Assembly (NCBI GenBank): GCA_900473205.1 | Contig: UCLB01000001.1 | Location: 124,001 to 188,000 of the forward strand | Direction of reading: 5' to 3' | From: Hyphomicrobiales bacterium | Lineage (GTDB): Bacteria > Pseudomonadota > Alphaproteobacteria > Rhizobiales > Rhizobiaceae | DNA: 64,000 nt | In this document: one piece after another, positions 1 to 8,242 of the stretch | Numbering within the stretch: position 1 is the first letter of the stretch | Layout: the number at the start of each line of letters is the position of its first letter | The notes under the pieces: generated by a model | Told to the model about the DNA's origin: nothing | The model's database searches: none | The model's input: only the letters and a program-made list of their open reading frames with translations | Program-made: the position numbers and the translations under genes

Positions 1-14
1 TACTCCTTGGATTG

Positions 15-950
15 TCATTGGGCATAGTGGCAGGCCACGGCGTGGCTCTCACCGAAAAGCTGGTGTTCCGGCGCTGTTTCGCGACAGAGATCGGTCGCCA
101 GCGGGCAGCGCGTGTGAAAGCGACAGCCCGAGGGCGGATTGTGCGGGCTTGGCAGATCGCCCGAAATGGGTGCCGCCTGCTTGCGCCGCGCCGGGTCCGG
201 CACAGCGGCCAGCAGCGCCCGCGTGTAGGGATGTTTGGGCGATGCCCATAGCTGCGCGGTAGGGGCGCTTTCAACGATCTTACCGAGATACATGACCAGC
301 ACGCGATCCGAAAAATACCGGACGACGGAGAGGTCATGCGAAACGAAGAGATAGGACAGCGACAGGCGGTTCTTCATCTCCACAAGGAGATTGAGGATTT
401 GCGCCTGAATGGATAGATCGAGCGCCGAGACGGGTTCGTCGCAAACGACCAGTTCCGGCTCCAGGATTAACGCACGGGCGATGCCGATACGCTGGCGCTG
501 CCCGCCGGAAAACTCGTGCGGATAACGGTCGAGGGCGTCAGGTGGTAGTCCAACCTGGGCGACGATGGCTTCGACAATCTCGCGCTGTCGCTTGCCGTCT
601 CCAATCCCGTGCACTTTCAGCGGTGCGGTGAGGATCGTGCGAACCGTCTGGCGGGGATTGAGCGAAGCGAAAGGGTCTTGAAAGATCATCTGGATGCGAC
701 GGCGAATGCCCCGCAATTGCGAGGATGACATTGCCGTCACGTCAGCACCCTTGAAGGTGACCTTGCCGGAAGAAGGCTCCACCAGGCGCATCAGGGATTT
801 GCCGAGCGATGACTTTCCGCACCCGGATTCCCCGACCAGGGCTACCGTTTCACCGGCCGCGATCTCCAGCGATACGTCATCAACGGCACGCACCGTTCCA
901 CGACCGCCAGCGTATTTAGTGGAAAGCCTATGCACTGACAAAAGCGCCAT
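15..950 (-). CDS. Opp/Dpp-type ABC importer ATPase, OppF-like
   Basis: This is the second cytoplasmic ATPase of a peptide/nickel/opine-type ABC importer (311 aa). The Walker A motif GESGCGKS lies near residues 40-47, the signature is SGGQRQRIGIARAL, Walker B is VVCDEPVSALD, and there is a C-terminal oligopeptide-transporter extension with cysteines (CRFHTRCP). It is the last gene of a four-gene minus-strand operon and overlaps the preceding ATPase gene by 23 bp, implying translational coupling. The family assignment is firm. The substrate cannot be read from this subunit; the nearby desulfinase suggests an organosulfur compound, which is inference. Confidence 0.93.
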   Translation of the reverse strand: MALLSVHRLSTKYAGGRGTVRAVDDVSLEIAAGETVALVGESGCGKSSLGKSLMRLVEPSSGKVTFKGADVTAMSSSQLRGIRRRIQMIFQDPFASLNPRQTVRTILTAPLKVHGIGDGKRQREIVEAIVAQVGLPPDALDRYPHEFSGGQRQRIGIARALILEPELVVCDEPVSALDLSIQAQILNLLVEMKNRLSLSYLFVSHDLSVVRYFSDRVLVMYLGKIVESAPTAQLWASPKHPYTRALLAAVPDPARRKQAAPISGDLPSPHNPPSGCRFHTRCPLATDLCRETAPEHQLFGESHAVACHYAQ

Positions 951-1926
951 GGGAGACCTCCGCAGCTGTTGTGTTGACGAAAGGGCAGGCTGCCTGTCGG
1001 CCCTCGGAAATGGTCCTCAGCGGCGGTACGAATTGGCCGCAGACACTGCGGGCACTCGGACAGCGCGGCTTGAATGAACAGCCTTTCTCACCAGTGGCCG
1101 AAACAATCGACCCGGGAATTTCAAGCAGCGGTCCGTCGCGGTAGTGCTGACCTGCTTCCGCACGCGGCGACGCGGCGAGAAGTCCGCGTGTGTAGGGATG
1201 ATAGGGGCTGCGGAACACTGGTTCCGGCAAGCCTTCCTCGACTTTTCGGCCCGCATACATGACCATTACCCTGTCAGCCCATTGTGCCACGATACCTAAA
1301 TCATGGGTAATCAAAATGACGGCCATGTTGAGATCGCGGCGGAGGTTGTCGAGAAGCTGGAGGATTTGCGCCTGGATCGTCACATCCAGCGCTGTCGTCG
1401 CCTCATCGGCAATCAGGAGCTTGGGATTGCAGGCAACGCCGATGGCGATCATGACGCGCTGGCGCATGCCGCCGGAAAGCTGGTGCGGATAATCATCCAC
1501 ACGCCGTCCGGCCTCTGGAATATTGACGAGGTCCAGCAGTTCGATGGCGCGTTTTCGCGCCTGACGCTTGTCGATTTTCTCGTGGATGCGAAGTACCTCG
1601 ACGATCTGCTCACCAATGGTCAGAACCGGGTTGAGAGAGGTCATCGGCTCCTGAAAGATCATGCCGATATCGCTGCCGCGAATACCGCGCCATTGGCGTT
1701 CGGACATGGACAAGAGGTTGCGATCCTCCAGCAAAATCTTGCCGCCGACCTTGGCGTGTGATGGCAAGAGGCCGATCAACCCAAGCGCAGTCAGCGATTT
1801 TCCGGATCCGCTTTCGCCGACGATTGCCAGCATCTCTCCAGCCGAGACGCTGAAGCTGACGCCCTTGACGGGCTGGGTCTCGCCGAAGCTTACGGAAAAA
1901 TCCTTCACATCGATCAGCTTGGTCAT
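928..1926 (-). CDS. Opp/Dpp-type ABC importer ATPase, OppD-like
   Basis: This 332-aa ATPase pairs with the OppF-like protein to energise the importer. Walker A GESGSGKS is near residues 38-45, the signature is [14 protein letters not shown], Walker B is [12 protein letters not shown], and the C-terminal oligopeptide domain carries CSFKPRCP. Its ATG overlaps the stop codon of the upstream permease gene as ATGA at 1923-1926. DEATTALD replaces the more usual DEPTTALD, a tolerated variation in this family. Function is confident at the level of transporter class only. Confidence 0.93.
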   Translation of the reverse strand: MTKLIDVKDFSVSFGETQPVKGVSFSVSAGEMLAIVGESGSGKSLTALGLIGLLPSHAKVGGKILLEDRNLLSMSERQWRGIRGSDIGMIFQEPMTSLNPVLTIGEQIVEVLRIHEKIDKRQARKRAIELLDLVNIPEAGRRVDDYPHQLSGGMRQRVMIAIGVACNPKLLIADEATTALDVTIQAQILQLLDNLRRDLNMAVILITHDLGIVAQWADRVMVMYAGRKVEEGLPEPVFRSPYHPYTRGLLAASPRAEAGQHYRDGPLLEIPGSIVSATGEKGCSFKPRCPSARSVCGQFVPPLRTISEGRQAACPFVNTTAAEVSHGAFVSA

Positions 1927-2936
1927 CGGCGTTCCTCCGAAAAGCGCGGATTGAGCGCATCGTTGAGACCATCACTGATCAGGTTAAGCGAAATCACCGT
2001 GAAGACGATGGCAAGGCCGGGGAGGGCTGTCAGATACCATGCAGTGCGGATGACATCGCGCCCGGAGCCGATCATCGAACCCCATGACACGCGGTTCGGA
2101 TCACCCAGACCCATGAAGGAAAGCGCTGCTTCCATCAGGATCGCACCAGCAACCATGACCGATGATGTGACGATGATGGGTGGCAACGCATTGGGCAGGA
2201 TTTCCAAAAAGATGATGCGCGCATGACCGTAACCGAGGCTGCGGGCGGCCAGAACATAATCCTTCTCGCGGATGGCGCGGAATTCCGCGCGCGTCAGCCG
2301 CGCCACCATGGGCCATGTAATGATGCCGATCGCCGAGGTAACCGTCGTAACGGATGGCTGGGCAATGGCAACGAGAACGACGAGCAAGACGAAATTCGGA
2401 AGCGTCTGGAAGATTTCGATGAGCTTGACCAGAATATCGTCCACCAGACCGCCGAAGTATCCGGCAAATGCGCCGATGGTGATGCCGATGGTCAGGCCGA
2501 TCAGTGTCGCAACGACACCGACGGTGAGCGAAATGCGTGCGCCATGCACGATGCCCGCCATCACGTCCCGCCCCATGGAATCGGTGCCAAGCGGATAGGC
2601 GGCGTTCTGTCCGGGCCACAGGAAGGGGCGCGCCACCATTTCCAGCGGATCGCCGGGGTAGAGAATGGATGCCAGCAACGCCGTGACGATAACGGTTGCC
2701 AGAAAAAGCAGCCCGACAATGGCATTGGGGTTTGTCAGGAAGATTTTCAGTTCCCGCCGCAGGCCCTTTCTGGGGACTGAGATCGTTCGAGCGGAAAGCG
2801 CATCGGGAGCATGCAGGTAGGGCCAGGGTTTCTGATCCCCTTTCTGCTCTTTCACGGGGGAGCCGGATGTTTCGGCTTTCGATTGCGTCCCGATATCGGC
2901 GGTTTGCAAAAGTGCGGTGGTGTTTGAAGAGCTCAT
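1923..2936 (-). CDS. Opp/Dpp-type ABC importer permease, OppC-like
   Basis: This inner-membrane permease of the DppC/OppC type has a long hydrophilic N-terminus, a GTDSMGRDV motif after the first membrane segment, five further hydrophobic segments, and the EAA loop (around EKDYVLAARSLGYG). I place the start at 2936 (protein begins MSSSNTT) because that ATG overlaps the upstream stop as ATGA at 2933-2936. A start 30 bp further upstream is open but would run into the upstream gene. The protein is then 337 aa, within the family range. Confidence 0.92.
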   Translation of the reverse strand: MSSSNTTALLQTADIGTQSKAETSGSPVKEQKGDQKPWPYLHAPDALSARTISVPRKGLRRELKIFLTNPNAIVGLLFLATVIVTALLASILYPGDPLEMVARPFLWPGQNAAYPLGTDSMGRDVMAGIVHGARISLTVGVVATLIGLTIGITIGAFAGYFGGLVDDILVKLIEIFQTLPNFVLLVVLVAIAQPSVTTVTSAIGIITWPMVARLTRAEFRAIREKDYVLAARSLGYGHARIIFLEILPNALPPIIVTSSVMVAGAILMEAALSFMGLGDPNRVSWGSMIGSGRDVIRTAWYLTALPGLAIVFTVISLNLISDGLNDALNPRFSEERR

Positions 2937-3922
2937 CGGCTTTCTCCGATGCGAGGGTCGAGCCATGCCTGCAACAGGTCGACGGCTGCGTTGACGACGA
3001 TGACGACGAACGAGGACAGAAGCAGGATACCCAAAAGCACGCTGAAATCCCGGGCCATTACGGCTTCGAATGCAAGGCGTCCCAGCCCCGGCCAGCTAAA
3101 GACCGTCTCGACCACGACCGCGCCACCCAGAAGCCCGCCAATATGCATTCCGGCTATGGTGGTAATGGGAATGAGCGCGTTGCGCAGGATGTGGCGCGTG
3201 GTCAATTTGAAAGGCGAGACGCCCTTGGCACGCGCTGTACGCACATAGTCCTGCGACTTTACCTCCAGCATCGCTGCACGGGTCAGGCGTGCATAGATGG
3301 CCAGAAAATAGAGGGCTAGAGAAAGTGCGGGCAGAATGATGTAGCGGATGCGATCCAAAAAGGCATCGAGGCCGGTCAAGCTGCTGCCGATGGTGCTGTC
3401 ACCGCCCGATGGCAACCAGCCGAGCTTGACGGAAAATGTCAGGATCAACATCAAGCCAATCCAGAAGCCAGGAACCGAATAGAAGATCAGCGATCCGACG
3501 GAGATGATTCGATCCGGCAATCTGCCGGAAAAAAGCGCCATGATCGATCCGAGGAAGACACCGACGAAGATGGCGATGCCGAGCGCCGCGCCCATCAAGG
3601 CCAGCGTGCCGGGCAGTCTTTGCCCGATCAGGTCGGCGACCGGCATGCCGTATCGCGGTGAAAAACCAAGGCTGAATTGCGCGAGATTGCCGAGGTAATT
3701 CGTCAATTGATGCAGCACCGGCAGATCGAGGCCGAAACGGGAGCGCATCTCCGCCATCGTCTCCACGGTCGCAGAGCCTGCCTCTGCCGCAAGCACATCG
3801 GCGGCATCACCCGGCGCAAGCTGGAGCAGGAAGAAATTCAAGATGATGATGCCAAGCACGGTGGGTATCGCCGACAAGGCGACCCGGCGTGCTTGGGATA
3901 AAATCCGTTTCGAATTCGACAT
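2933..3922 (-). CDS. Opp/Dpp-type ABC importer permease, OppB-like
   Basis: This is the first gene of the minus-strand Opp operon (329 aa). It shows the typical DppB/OppB pattern: an N-terminal membrane helix, a periplasmic domain with the APGD motif, five more hydrophobic segments, and the EAA loop (KSQDYVRTARAKGVSPFK). It diverges from the binding-protein gene at 4179, so the 256-bp region between them should hold promoters for both the permease/ATPase operon and the binding-protein operon. Confidence 0.92.
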   Translation of the reverse strand: MSNSKRILSQARRVALSAIPTVLGIIILNFFLLQLAPGDAADVLAAEAGSATVETMAEMRSRFGLDLPVLHQLTNYLGNLAQFSLGFSPRYGMPVADLIGQRLPGTLALMGAALGIAIFVGVFLGSIMALFSGRLPDRIISVGSLIFYSVPGFWIGLMLILTFSVKLGWLPSGGDSTIGSSLTGLDAFLDRIRYIILPALSLALYFLAIYARLTRAAMLEVKSQDYVRTARAKGVSPFKLTTRHILRNALIPITTIAGMHIGGLLGGAVVVETVFSWPGLGRLAFEAVMARDFSVLLGILLLSSFVVIVVNAAVDLLQAWLDPRIGESR

Positions 3923-4178
3923 CGCTTCCCATCCATTTTTGTCCCAGGCGTCAGCGTTGCCCGATTTGAATGGTTATTAGTTGACTAAAATTATGGAATT
4001 TGTCAAAGAAATATCGGAATTATTTTCCATAAAAAGGCAATAAAGGCCTAATTAAGGAAAGATAATTTCTAAAAAAGATAGTTATTGGGTGCTTGTGCTC
4101 ATATCCGTCTTCTTCAGAAACGATTTTTCCATCGGGGCAAGTTTCGCCGGTCGATACCGGCGCAGAGAGGAACGTGAC
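3923..4178. promoter_or_regulatory. Divergent, AT-rich regulatory region between Opp permease operon and its binding protein
   Basis: This 256-bp gap separates two divergent operons and is strikingly AT-rich from about 3970 to 4090. Visible dyads are TTAGTTGACTAA at 3977-3988 (five-bp arms around TG) and an 8-bp inverted repeat, TTATGGAA at 3991-3998 and TTCCATAA at 4025-4032, separated by 26 bp. I see no convincing sigma-70 boxes. The dyads are candidate operators for an unknown regulator, and nothing here identifies it. Confidence 0.5.
4145..4162 (+). promoter_or_regulatory. 5' UTR hairpin next to the Shine-Dalgarno of the binding-protein gene
   Basis: A perfect 7-bp GC-rich stem, CGCCGGT (4145-4151) with ACCGGCG (4156-4162), closes a CGAT loop. 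It ends one base before the purine-rich ribosome-binding site AGAGAGGA at 4164-4171. Such hairpins can stabilise the 5' end of an mRNA or tune initiation. The structure is visible in the sequence; a role is inference. Confidence 0.55.
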
Positions 4179-5783
4179 ATGACTGATTTTCATCAAACGA
4201 CAAGACGCGGGTTTCTTCTGGCATCCGTCGCGCTGGGTGCCGTTTCGCTTTCAGGTGTTGGGGCATGGGCCGTTGAGCCCGCGCGCGGCGGCACGGCAAC
4301 CTTCCTGCTGGCCACGGAGCCGCCGGTACTGACCACCATCGCCCACACGGCGGGCAATTCCTTTTATGTCTCGCCCAAGGTGACGGAAGGTTTGCTGACC
4401 TATGATTTCGATCTCAATCCGAAACCGCTTCTGGCTACGGAGTGGCAGATCAGCCCGGATGGCTTGCGTTATACCTTCAAGCTGCGACCCGGTGTGACAT
4501 GGCATGATGGCAAGCCCTTCACCTCCGCCGACGTGGCTTTCTCGATCAAGACCATCAAGGAGGTCCACCCACGCGGACGCAATACCTTCCTCAATCTGTC
4601 GGATGTCGAAACGCCTGACGAACTGACAGTGGTTCTGGTTCTTTCCAAGCCTGCGCCTTACCTCATTACAGCACTTGCTGCGGGTGAAACGCCCATCGTG
4701 CCGAAGCATCTTTATGAGGGCACAAAGGTTCAGGAAAACCCGGCCAATTATGCGCCCGTCGGCACCGGACCCTTCAAGTTCAAGGAGTGGGTGCGCGGCA
4801 GCCACATCGTTTATGTGCGCAACCCGGATTACTGGGATAAGCCGCGTCCCTATCTCGATCAGCTCGTCGTGCGTTTCATTACGGACTCTGCGGCGCGTAG
4901 CATTGCCATTGAGGCCGGCGAGATCGATCTGGCGCCCGGAACGCCAGTTCCCTACAGCGATCTGGACCGTCTCAAGGCCTTGCCGGATCTCGTCTTCGAC
5001 ACGCAGGGATACCAATATATCAACAGCGTCAGCCGTGTTGAGTTCAATATGGAGAAGGAGTTCTTCAAAGATGTGCGCGTGCGGCGTGCCTTCGCGCATG
5101 TCATCGACCGCAACGTCATCTTCAACACGGTTAATTATGGCTATGGTGCACCCATCCAAGGTCCCATCAGTGCGAAGCTGAGCAAATGGTACGTTGGCGA
5201 CCTCAAGACCTATCCAATCGATCTCAAGGCAGCGGAAGCATTGCTGGATGAAGCCGGTTACAAGCGTGGCGCAGATGGCGTGCGTTTGCGCATCAACCTC
5301 GATTACGTTCCCGGCGAAGGTTATCCACGCGGTGCAGATTATATCCGTCAGGCCTTGGCGAAGGTTGGTGTAGAGGTCAACGTCCGAAATCAGGATTTTG
5401 CAACCTACACCAAGCGCATTTACACCGACCGTGATTTTGATTTCGCCTATGAGGGCATGAGCAACCTTTTCGATCCGACCGTTGGCGTCCAGCGGCTCTA
5501 CTGGAGCAAGAACTTCAAGAAGGGTGTGCCTTTCTCCAATGGCGCGGCCTATAGCAATCCGAAAGTGGATGCGCTGTTCGAAGCCGCTGCTGTTGAGATC
5601 AATCCTGAAAAGCGCTTCGCGCAGTGGAAGGAAATTCAGCAAATCCTTGTGGAGGACGTTCCCGCGATCGACATCGTCAGCGCGCCTGAGATCACCATCT
5701 ACAACAAGCGGCTGGCGGATCACACCGTGGGTGCAGAAGGGGCGGCTGGCAGTCTTGCCTTTGCCCATATCGCCACGTCCTGA
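4179..5783 (+). CDS. Periplasmic binding protein for Opp/Dpp-type importer (SBP_bac_5), Tat-exported
   Basis: This is the solute-binding protein of the adjacent Opp system (534 aa). The ATG at 4179 follows the ribosome-binding site AGAGAGGA. The N-terminus carries a twin-arginine signal (TTRRGFLLAS), a hydrophobic stretch and a likely cleavage after GAWA. The mature part shows family 5 features: LDxA-like start, YTFKLRPGVTWHDGKPFTSADV, and GTGPFKFKEW. It is encoded divergently from its permeases and is followed by the desulfinase-like gene, which suggests the ligand is an organosulfur or related compound. That ligand is inferred, not seen. Confidence 0.9.
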   Translation: MTDFHQTTRRGFLLASVALGAVSLSGVGAWAVEPARGGTATFLLATEPPVLTTIAHTAGNSFYVSPKVTEGLLTYDFDLNPKPLLATEWQISPDGLRYTFKLRPGVTWHDGKPFTSADVAFSIKTIKEVHPRGRNTFLNLSDVETPDELTVVLVLSKPAPYLITALAAGETPIVPKHLYEGTKVQENPANYAPVGTGPFKFKEWVRGSHIVYVRNPDYWDKPRPYLDQLVVRFITDSAARSIAIEAGEIDLAPGTPVPYSDLDRLKALPDLVFDTQGYQYINSVSRVEFNMEKEFFKDVRVRRAFAHVIDRNVIFNTVNYGYGAPIQGPISAKLSKWYVGDLKTYPIDLKAAEALLDEAGYKRGADGVRLRINLDYVPGEGYPRGADYIRQALAKVGVEVNVRNQDFATYTKRIYTDRDFDFAYEGMSNLFDPTVGVQRLYWSKNFKKGVPFSNGAAYSNPKVDALFEAAAVEINPEKRFAQWKEIQQILVEDVPAIDIVSAPEITIYNKRLADHTVGAEGAAGSLAFAHIATS

Positions 5784-5796
5784 CCCATCCTCAAAA

Positions 5797-5823
5797 GACC
5801 CATCGTCTTCAGGGCGGTGGGTC
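5797..5823 (+). terminator. Intercistronic hairpin after the binding-protein gene (possible attenuator)
   Basis: GACCCA (5797-5802) and TGGGTC (5818-5823) can pair around a 15-nt loop shortly after the binding-protein stop codon. There is no T-run, so it would act as an mRNA 3'-end stabiliser or partial attenuator between an abundant binding protein and less abundant enzymes. The stem is short and this is a weak call. Confidence 0.35.
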
Positions 5824-5888
5824 GCCTTGGCGTGCATTTTCCAACGCCTCTCGCTCTTCCCTTTTGCACTCGAAATCGAGGACATGTG

Positions 5889-6923
5889 ATGACAACGCCA
5901 CTTTCCGAAATCTGGTACACGCGCTGCCCCGTTCCCACGCCCGTTGGTCTGGCGGCTCAATTGGGCTATCTGGAACAGACATTTGCCGATGTGGGAGTTG
6001 CCCTGAAATCCATCATCGATTCGCCGGATCGGGCCATCAGGCAAAGCCACTTCAACCATACGCTGGAATGGTCTTTCCGCCATGGCGGCAATGTGCCGCC
6101 CATTCGGGCGCGCTCCGAGGGCCGTAACACCCGGCTCGTAGGCATTACCTGGACGGATGAGTTTCAGGCCATCATTACCCTGCCGCTCACCGGTATTCGC
6201 TCCGTCAAAGACCTCGTTGGCTGCCGCTTCGGCGTACCGCGCAGGCCGGAAGGCATCGTGGATTTCATGGCCGCAACGGCTCTCAAAGGGCTTGTATCGG
6301 CTCTGTCGCTGGAAGGCTTGAAGAGTGATGACGTTCAGCTCGTCGATATCGATATCAAGGATTCGGTTCTGGCGTCGCAGGAAGGTCCTTCGCTGTTCGG
6401 TCTCAAGCGCCGTCAAAGCTTTGGAGAAGAGATTGCCGCGCTGTTACGCGGAGATGTCGATGCCATCTTCGTCAAGGGAACAGCAGGCGTCAGCGTCGCC
6501 AATCTGATTGGCGCGGTGCAGGTGGTGGAGTTCGGTTTCCATCCTGATCCGAAGATACGCATCAACTCCGGCTCACCGCGTGTGCTGACGGTCGATGCGC
6601 GTCTCGCTGATGAGCGTCCTGATCTCGTCGAACGTCTCATCGCCGTCATTCGCAAGGCATCCAGTTGGGCTGAGCAGCACTCCGAAGAAACCCGCCGCTT
6701 CATCGCGCGCGAGGCAGGCGCCAGCGAGGAACAGGTGCTTGCCGCCAATGGCGCCGATGTTCACCGTCATCTCGGCATCGGGCTGGATGCCGAACTGGTG
6801 GCCGCTGTCGTGCACTATAAGGATTTCCTGCATGAATGGGGCTTCCTCGAAAATGACTTCGATATCGCAGAATGGGTCGATGCCCGTTTTGTCGATGCGA
6901 CGTCTGAGAGGGCCCTGGCATGA
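5889..6923 (+). CDS. DszB-like sulfinate desulfinase (binding-protein fold, no signal peptide)
   Basis: This 344-aa protein resembles DszB, the 2'-hydroxybiphenyl-2-sulfinate desulfinase, rather than a transport protein. It starts cytoplasmic (MTTPLSEIWYTRCPVP) with no signal peptide. The DszB catalytic residues Cys27, His60 and Arg70 have counterparts at Cys13 (TRCPVP), His54 (QSHFNH) and Arg64 (SFRHGG), and the His-Arg spacing of 10 is identical. The motif NTRLVGITW also matches DszB. The predicted reaction is hydrolytic release of sulfite from a sulfinate. The ATG at 5889 was chosen because upstream residues look non-coding. The downstream flavoenzyme overlaps it by 4 bp. The actual substrate is unknown; NMT1/SsuA-type binding protein would be the usual automatic label. 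Confidence 0.75.
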   Translation: MTTPLSEIWYTRCPVPTPVGLAAQLGYLEQTFADVGVALKSIIDSPDRAIRQSHFNHTLEWSFRHGGNVPPIRARSEGRNTRLVGITWTDEFQAIITLPLTGIRSVKDLVGCRFGVPRRPEGIVDFMAATALKGLVSALSLEGLKSDDVQLVDIDIKDSVLASQEGPSLFGLKRRQSFGEEIAALLRGDVDAIFVKGTAGVSVANLIGAVQVVEFGFHPDPKIRINSGSPRVLTVDARLADERPDLVERLIAVIRKASSWAEQHSEETRRFIAREAGASEEQVLAANGADVHRHLGIGLDAELVAAVVHYKDFLHEWGFLENDFDIAEWVDARFVDATSERALA

Positions 6924-8098
6924 GTGCTAACGTCTCTGCCGTCAAACTGTCGTCCGAACCACCCGTCGATCCTGTAGCTATCGCAGCCGATCTGGCGCGG
7001 CGCTTCGCCGAAACTGCCTCCGACTATGATAAAACCGGTGAGTTCGCCGCAGAAAACTTTGCCGCACTCTTCCAGTCCGGACTTCTGGGGCTGGTCACGT
7101 CACGCGAGGACGGCGGTTTGGGCGTAGGTCTCGAAACCACGCAAGCCGTGATTTCCACAATTGCCAGCGGCGACCCTTCCACCGCGCTTATTCTCGCCAT
7201 GCATTACAGTGTCCATTCCGCCATAAGGCGTGGACGGTGGCCATCTGCGCTTGCATCCAAGGTTCTCGCAGCCAATCTCGAGGGGCCAGCGCTTTTAAAC
7301 AATGCACAAGCCGAGCCCGGTGCAGGTTCGCCCGCTCATGGCGGATTGCCGGAAACGGTGGCGCGGATCGATGGCGATTCTTGGGTCATCAATGGCCGCA
7401 AAAGCTTCGTGACCGGGCTTCCCGGCCTCAAATGGGCCATCGTTCTCGCCGTGACAGAAGAGCCTGCGCCTCGCTTGGTACAGCTGCTTGTCCCACTCGA
7501 CACCGATGGCATCAGCCATGCCCGCGCATGGGAGGCGACCGGCATGTTCGGCACCGCCAGCCATGATCTGGTCCTGACAAATGTGCGCGTGCCACTAGCA
7601 GACATTGTTGCGCAACAGCCAGCAAACGAACCCCTTTACCGTGATGAAGCGGATGGCCAGACCTTTTTCACATTGCTTTCGGCGGTCTATCACGGCGTTG
7701 CCCTCTCTGCCCGTGACGACTTGCTGCGCCATCTGACTGCGCATGTCCCATCCAGCCTCGGTGTACCGCTCGCTACCATTCCCCGAATTCAAGAGGGGAT
7801 TGGACATATCGAAGTGTTGTTAACTGCCAATAGAAGGCTGCTGACATTAATCTCGCGGGACGTCGATGCCGGTTTTCCAATTGGCACCGACGCTTTTGCT
7901 CTTCGCCATGTCGTCATCGAAAACGCCGTCATGATAACCGATCTCGCCCTTGAGCTTGGTGGAAATCGTGGGTTGCGGCGGGACTATAATCTCGAGCGCC
8001 ACCATCGCGACGCAATCACGGCCCGTGCCCATGCACCGCAAAGCCACATGATCCGTTCCATGCTCGGGCGAAACGCCGTCAACCGTTTTGTGAGCTAG
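6920..8098 (+). CDS. Acyl-CoA-dehydrogenase-fold flavoprotein, DszC/SfnB-like monooxygenase candidate
   Basis: This 392-aa protein has the acyl-CoA dehydrogenase fold: an N-terminal helical domain, a middle beta domain (DSWVINGRKSFVTG, then LVLTNVRVPLADI) and a C-terminal four-helix region. Its C-terminus, with RHHRDAITARAHAP, resembles the group D flavin monooxygenases DszC, SfnB and MsuC, which oxidise sulfur compounds, more than beta-oxidation enzymes. Its ATG overlaps the desulfinase stop as ATGA at 6920-6923. Monooxygenase plus desulfinase would form a sulfone-to-sulfinate-to-sulfite route. The fold is clear; the chemistry is inference. Confidence 0.78.
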   Translation: MSANVSAVKLSSEPPVDPVAIAADLARRFAETASDYDKTGEFAAENFAALFQSGLLGLVTSREDGGLGVGLETTQAVISTIASGDPSTALILAMHYSVHSAIRRGRWPSALASKVLAANLEGPALLNNAQAEPGAGSPAHGGLPETVARIDGDSWVINGRKSFVTGLPGLKWAIVLAVTEEPAPRLVQLLVPLDTDGISHARAWEATGMFGTASHDLVLTNVRVPLADIVAQQPANEPLYRDEADGQTFFTLLSAVYHGVALSARDDLLRHLTAHVPSSLGVPLATIPRIQEGIGHIEVLLTANRRLLTLISRDVDAGFPIGTDAFALRHVVIENAVMITDLALELGGNRGLRRDYNLERHHRDAITARAHAPQSHMIRSMLGRNAVNRFVS

Positions 8099-8117
8099 GT
8101 CTAGCTCACTCAAAACG
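8084..8117 (+). terminator. Long hairpin overlapping the stop codon of the flavoenzyme gene
   Basis: CGTTTTG (8084-8090) plus TGAGCTAG (8091-8098) pair with CTAGCTCA (8101-8108) and, after a CT bulge, CAAAACG (8111-8117). This gives about 15 base pairs. The stop codon TAG (8096-8098) lies at the tip. No T-run follows, so it is either a rho-independent terminator of unusual type or a 3' mRNA protector ending the organosulfur operon. Confidence 0.55.
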
Positions 8118-8242
8118 TGCTTAGGTTCTTCTACATCGACGAAGGCAGAGCCTCCAGAAAAGCGCGCAATGTGATATGCGTCATGAACCGGTTTCGCTTC
8201 CGCGCGTTTGATCCATTCGCGTTCTGCCTTTCAGGATCATAA

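Noticed and set aside
2223..2780. Plus-strand open frame opposite the OppC-like gene
   Set aside because: No domain, odd composition, no ribosome-binding site, and the minus-strand gene is certain.
5817..5888. 24-residue N-terminal extension of the DszB-like protein
   Set aside because: The added residues overlap the intercistronic hairpin and do not align with DszB; the ATG at 5889 keeps Cys13 near the start, roughly as in the family.
4251..6416. A 721-codon open frame on the minus strand opposite the binding protein and desulfinase
   Set aside because: It lies antisense to two well-supported genes with motifs and ribosome-binding sites and has no recognisable domain; long antisense frames are common in this codon composition.
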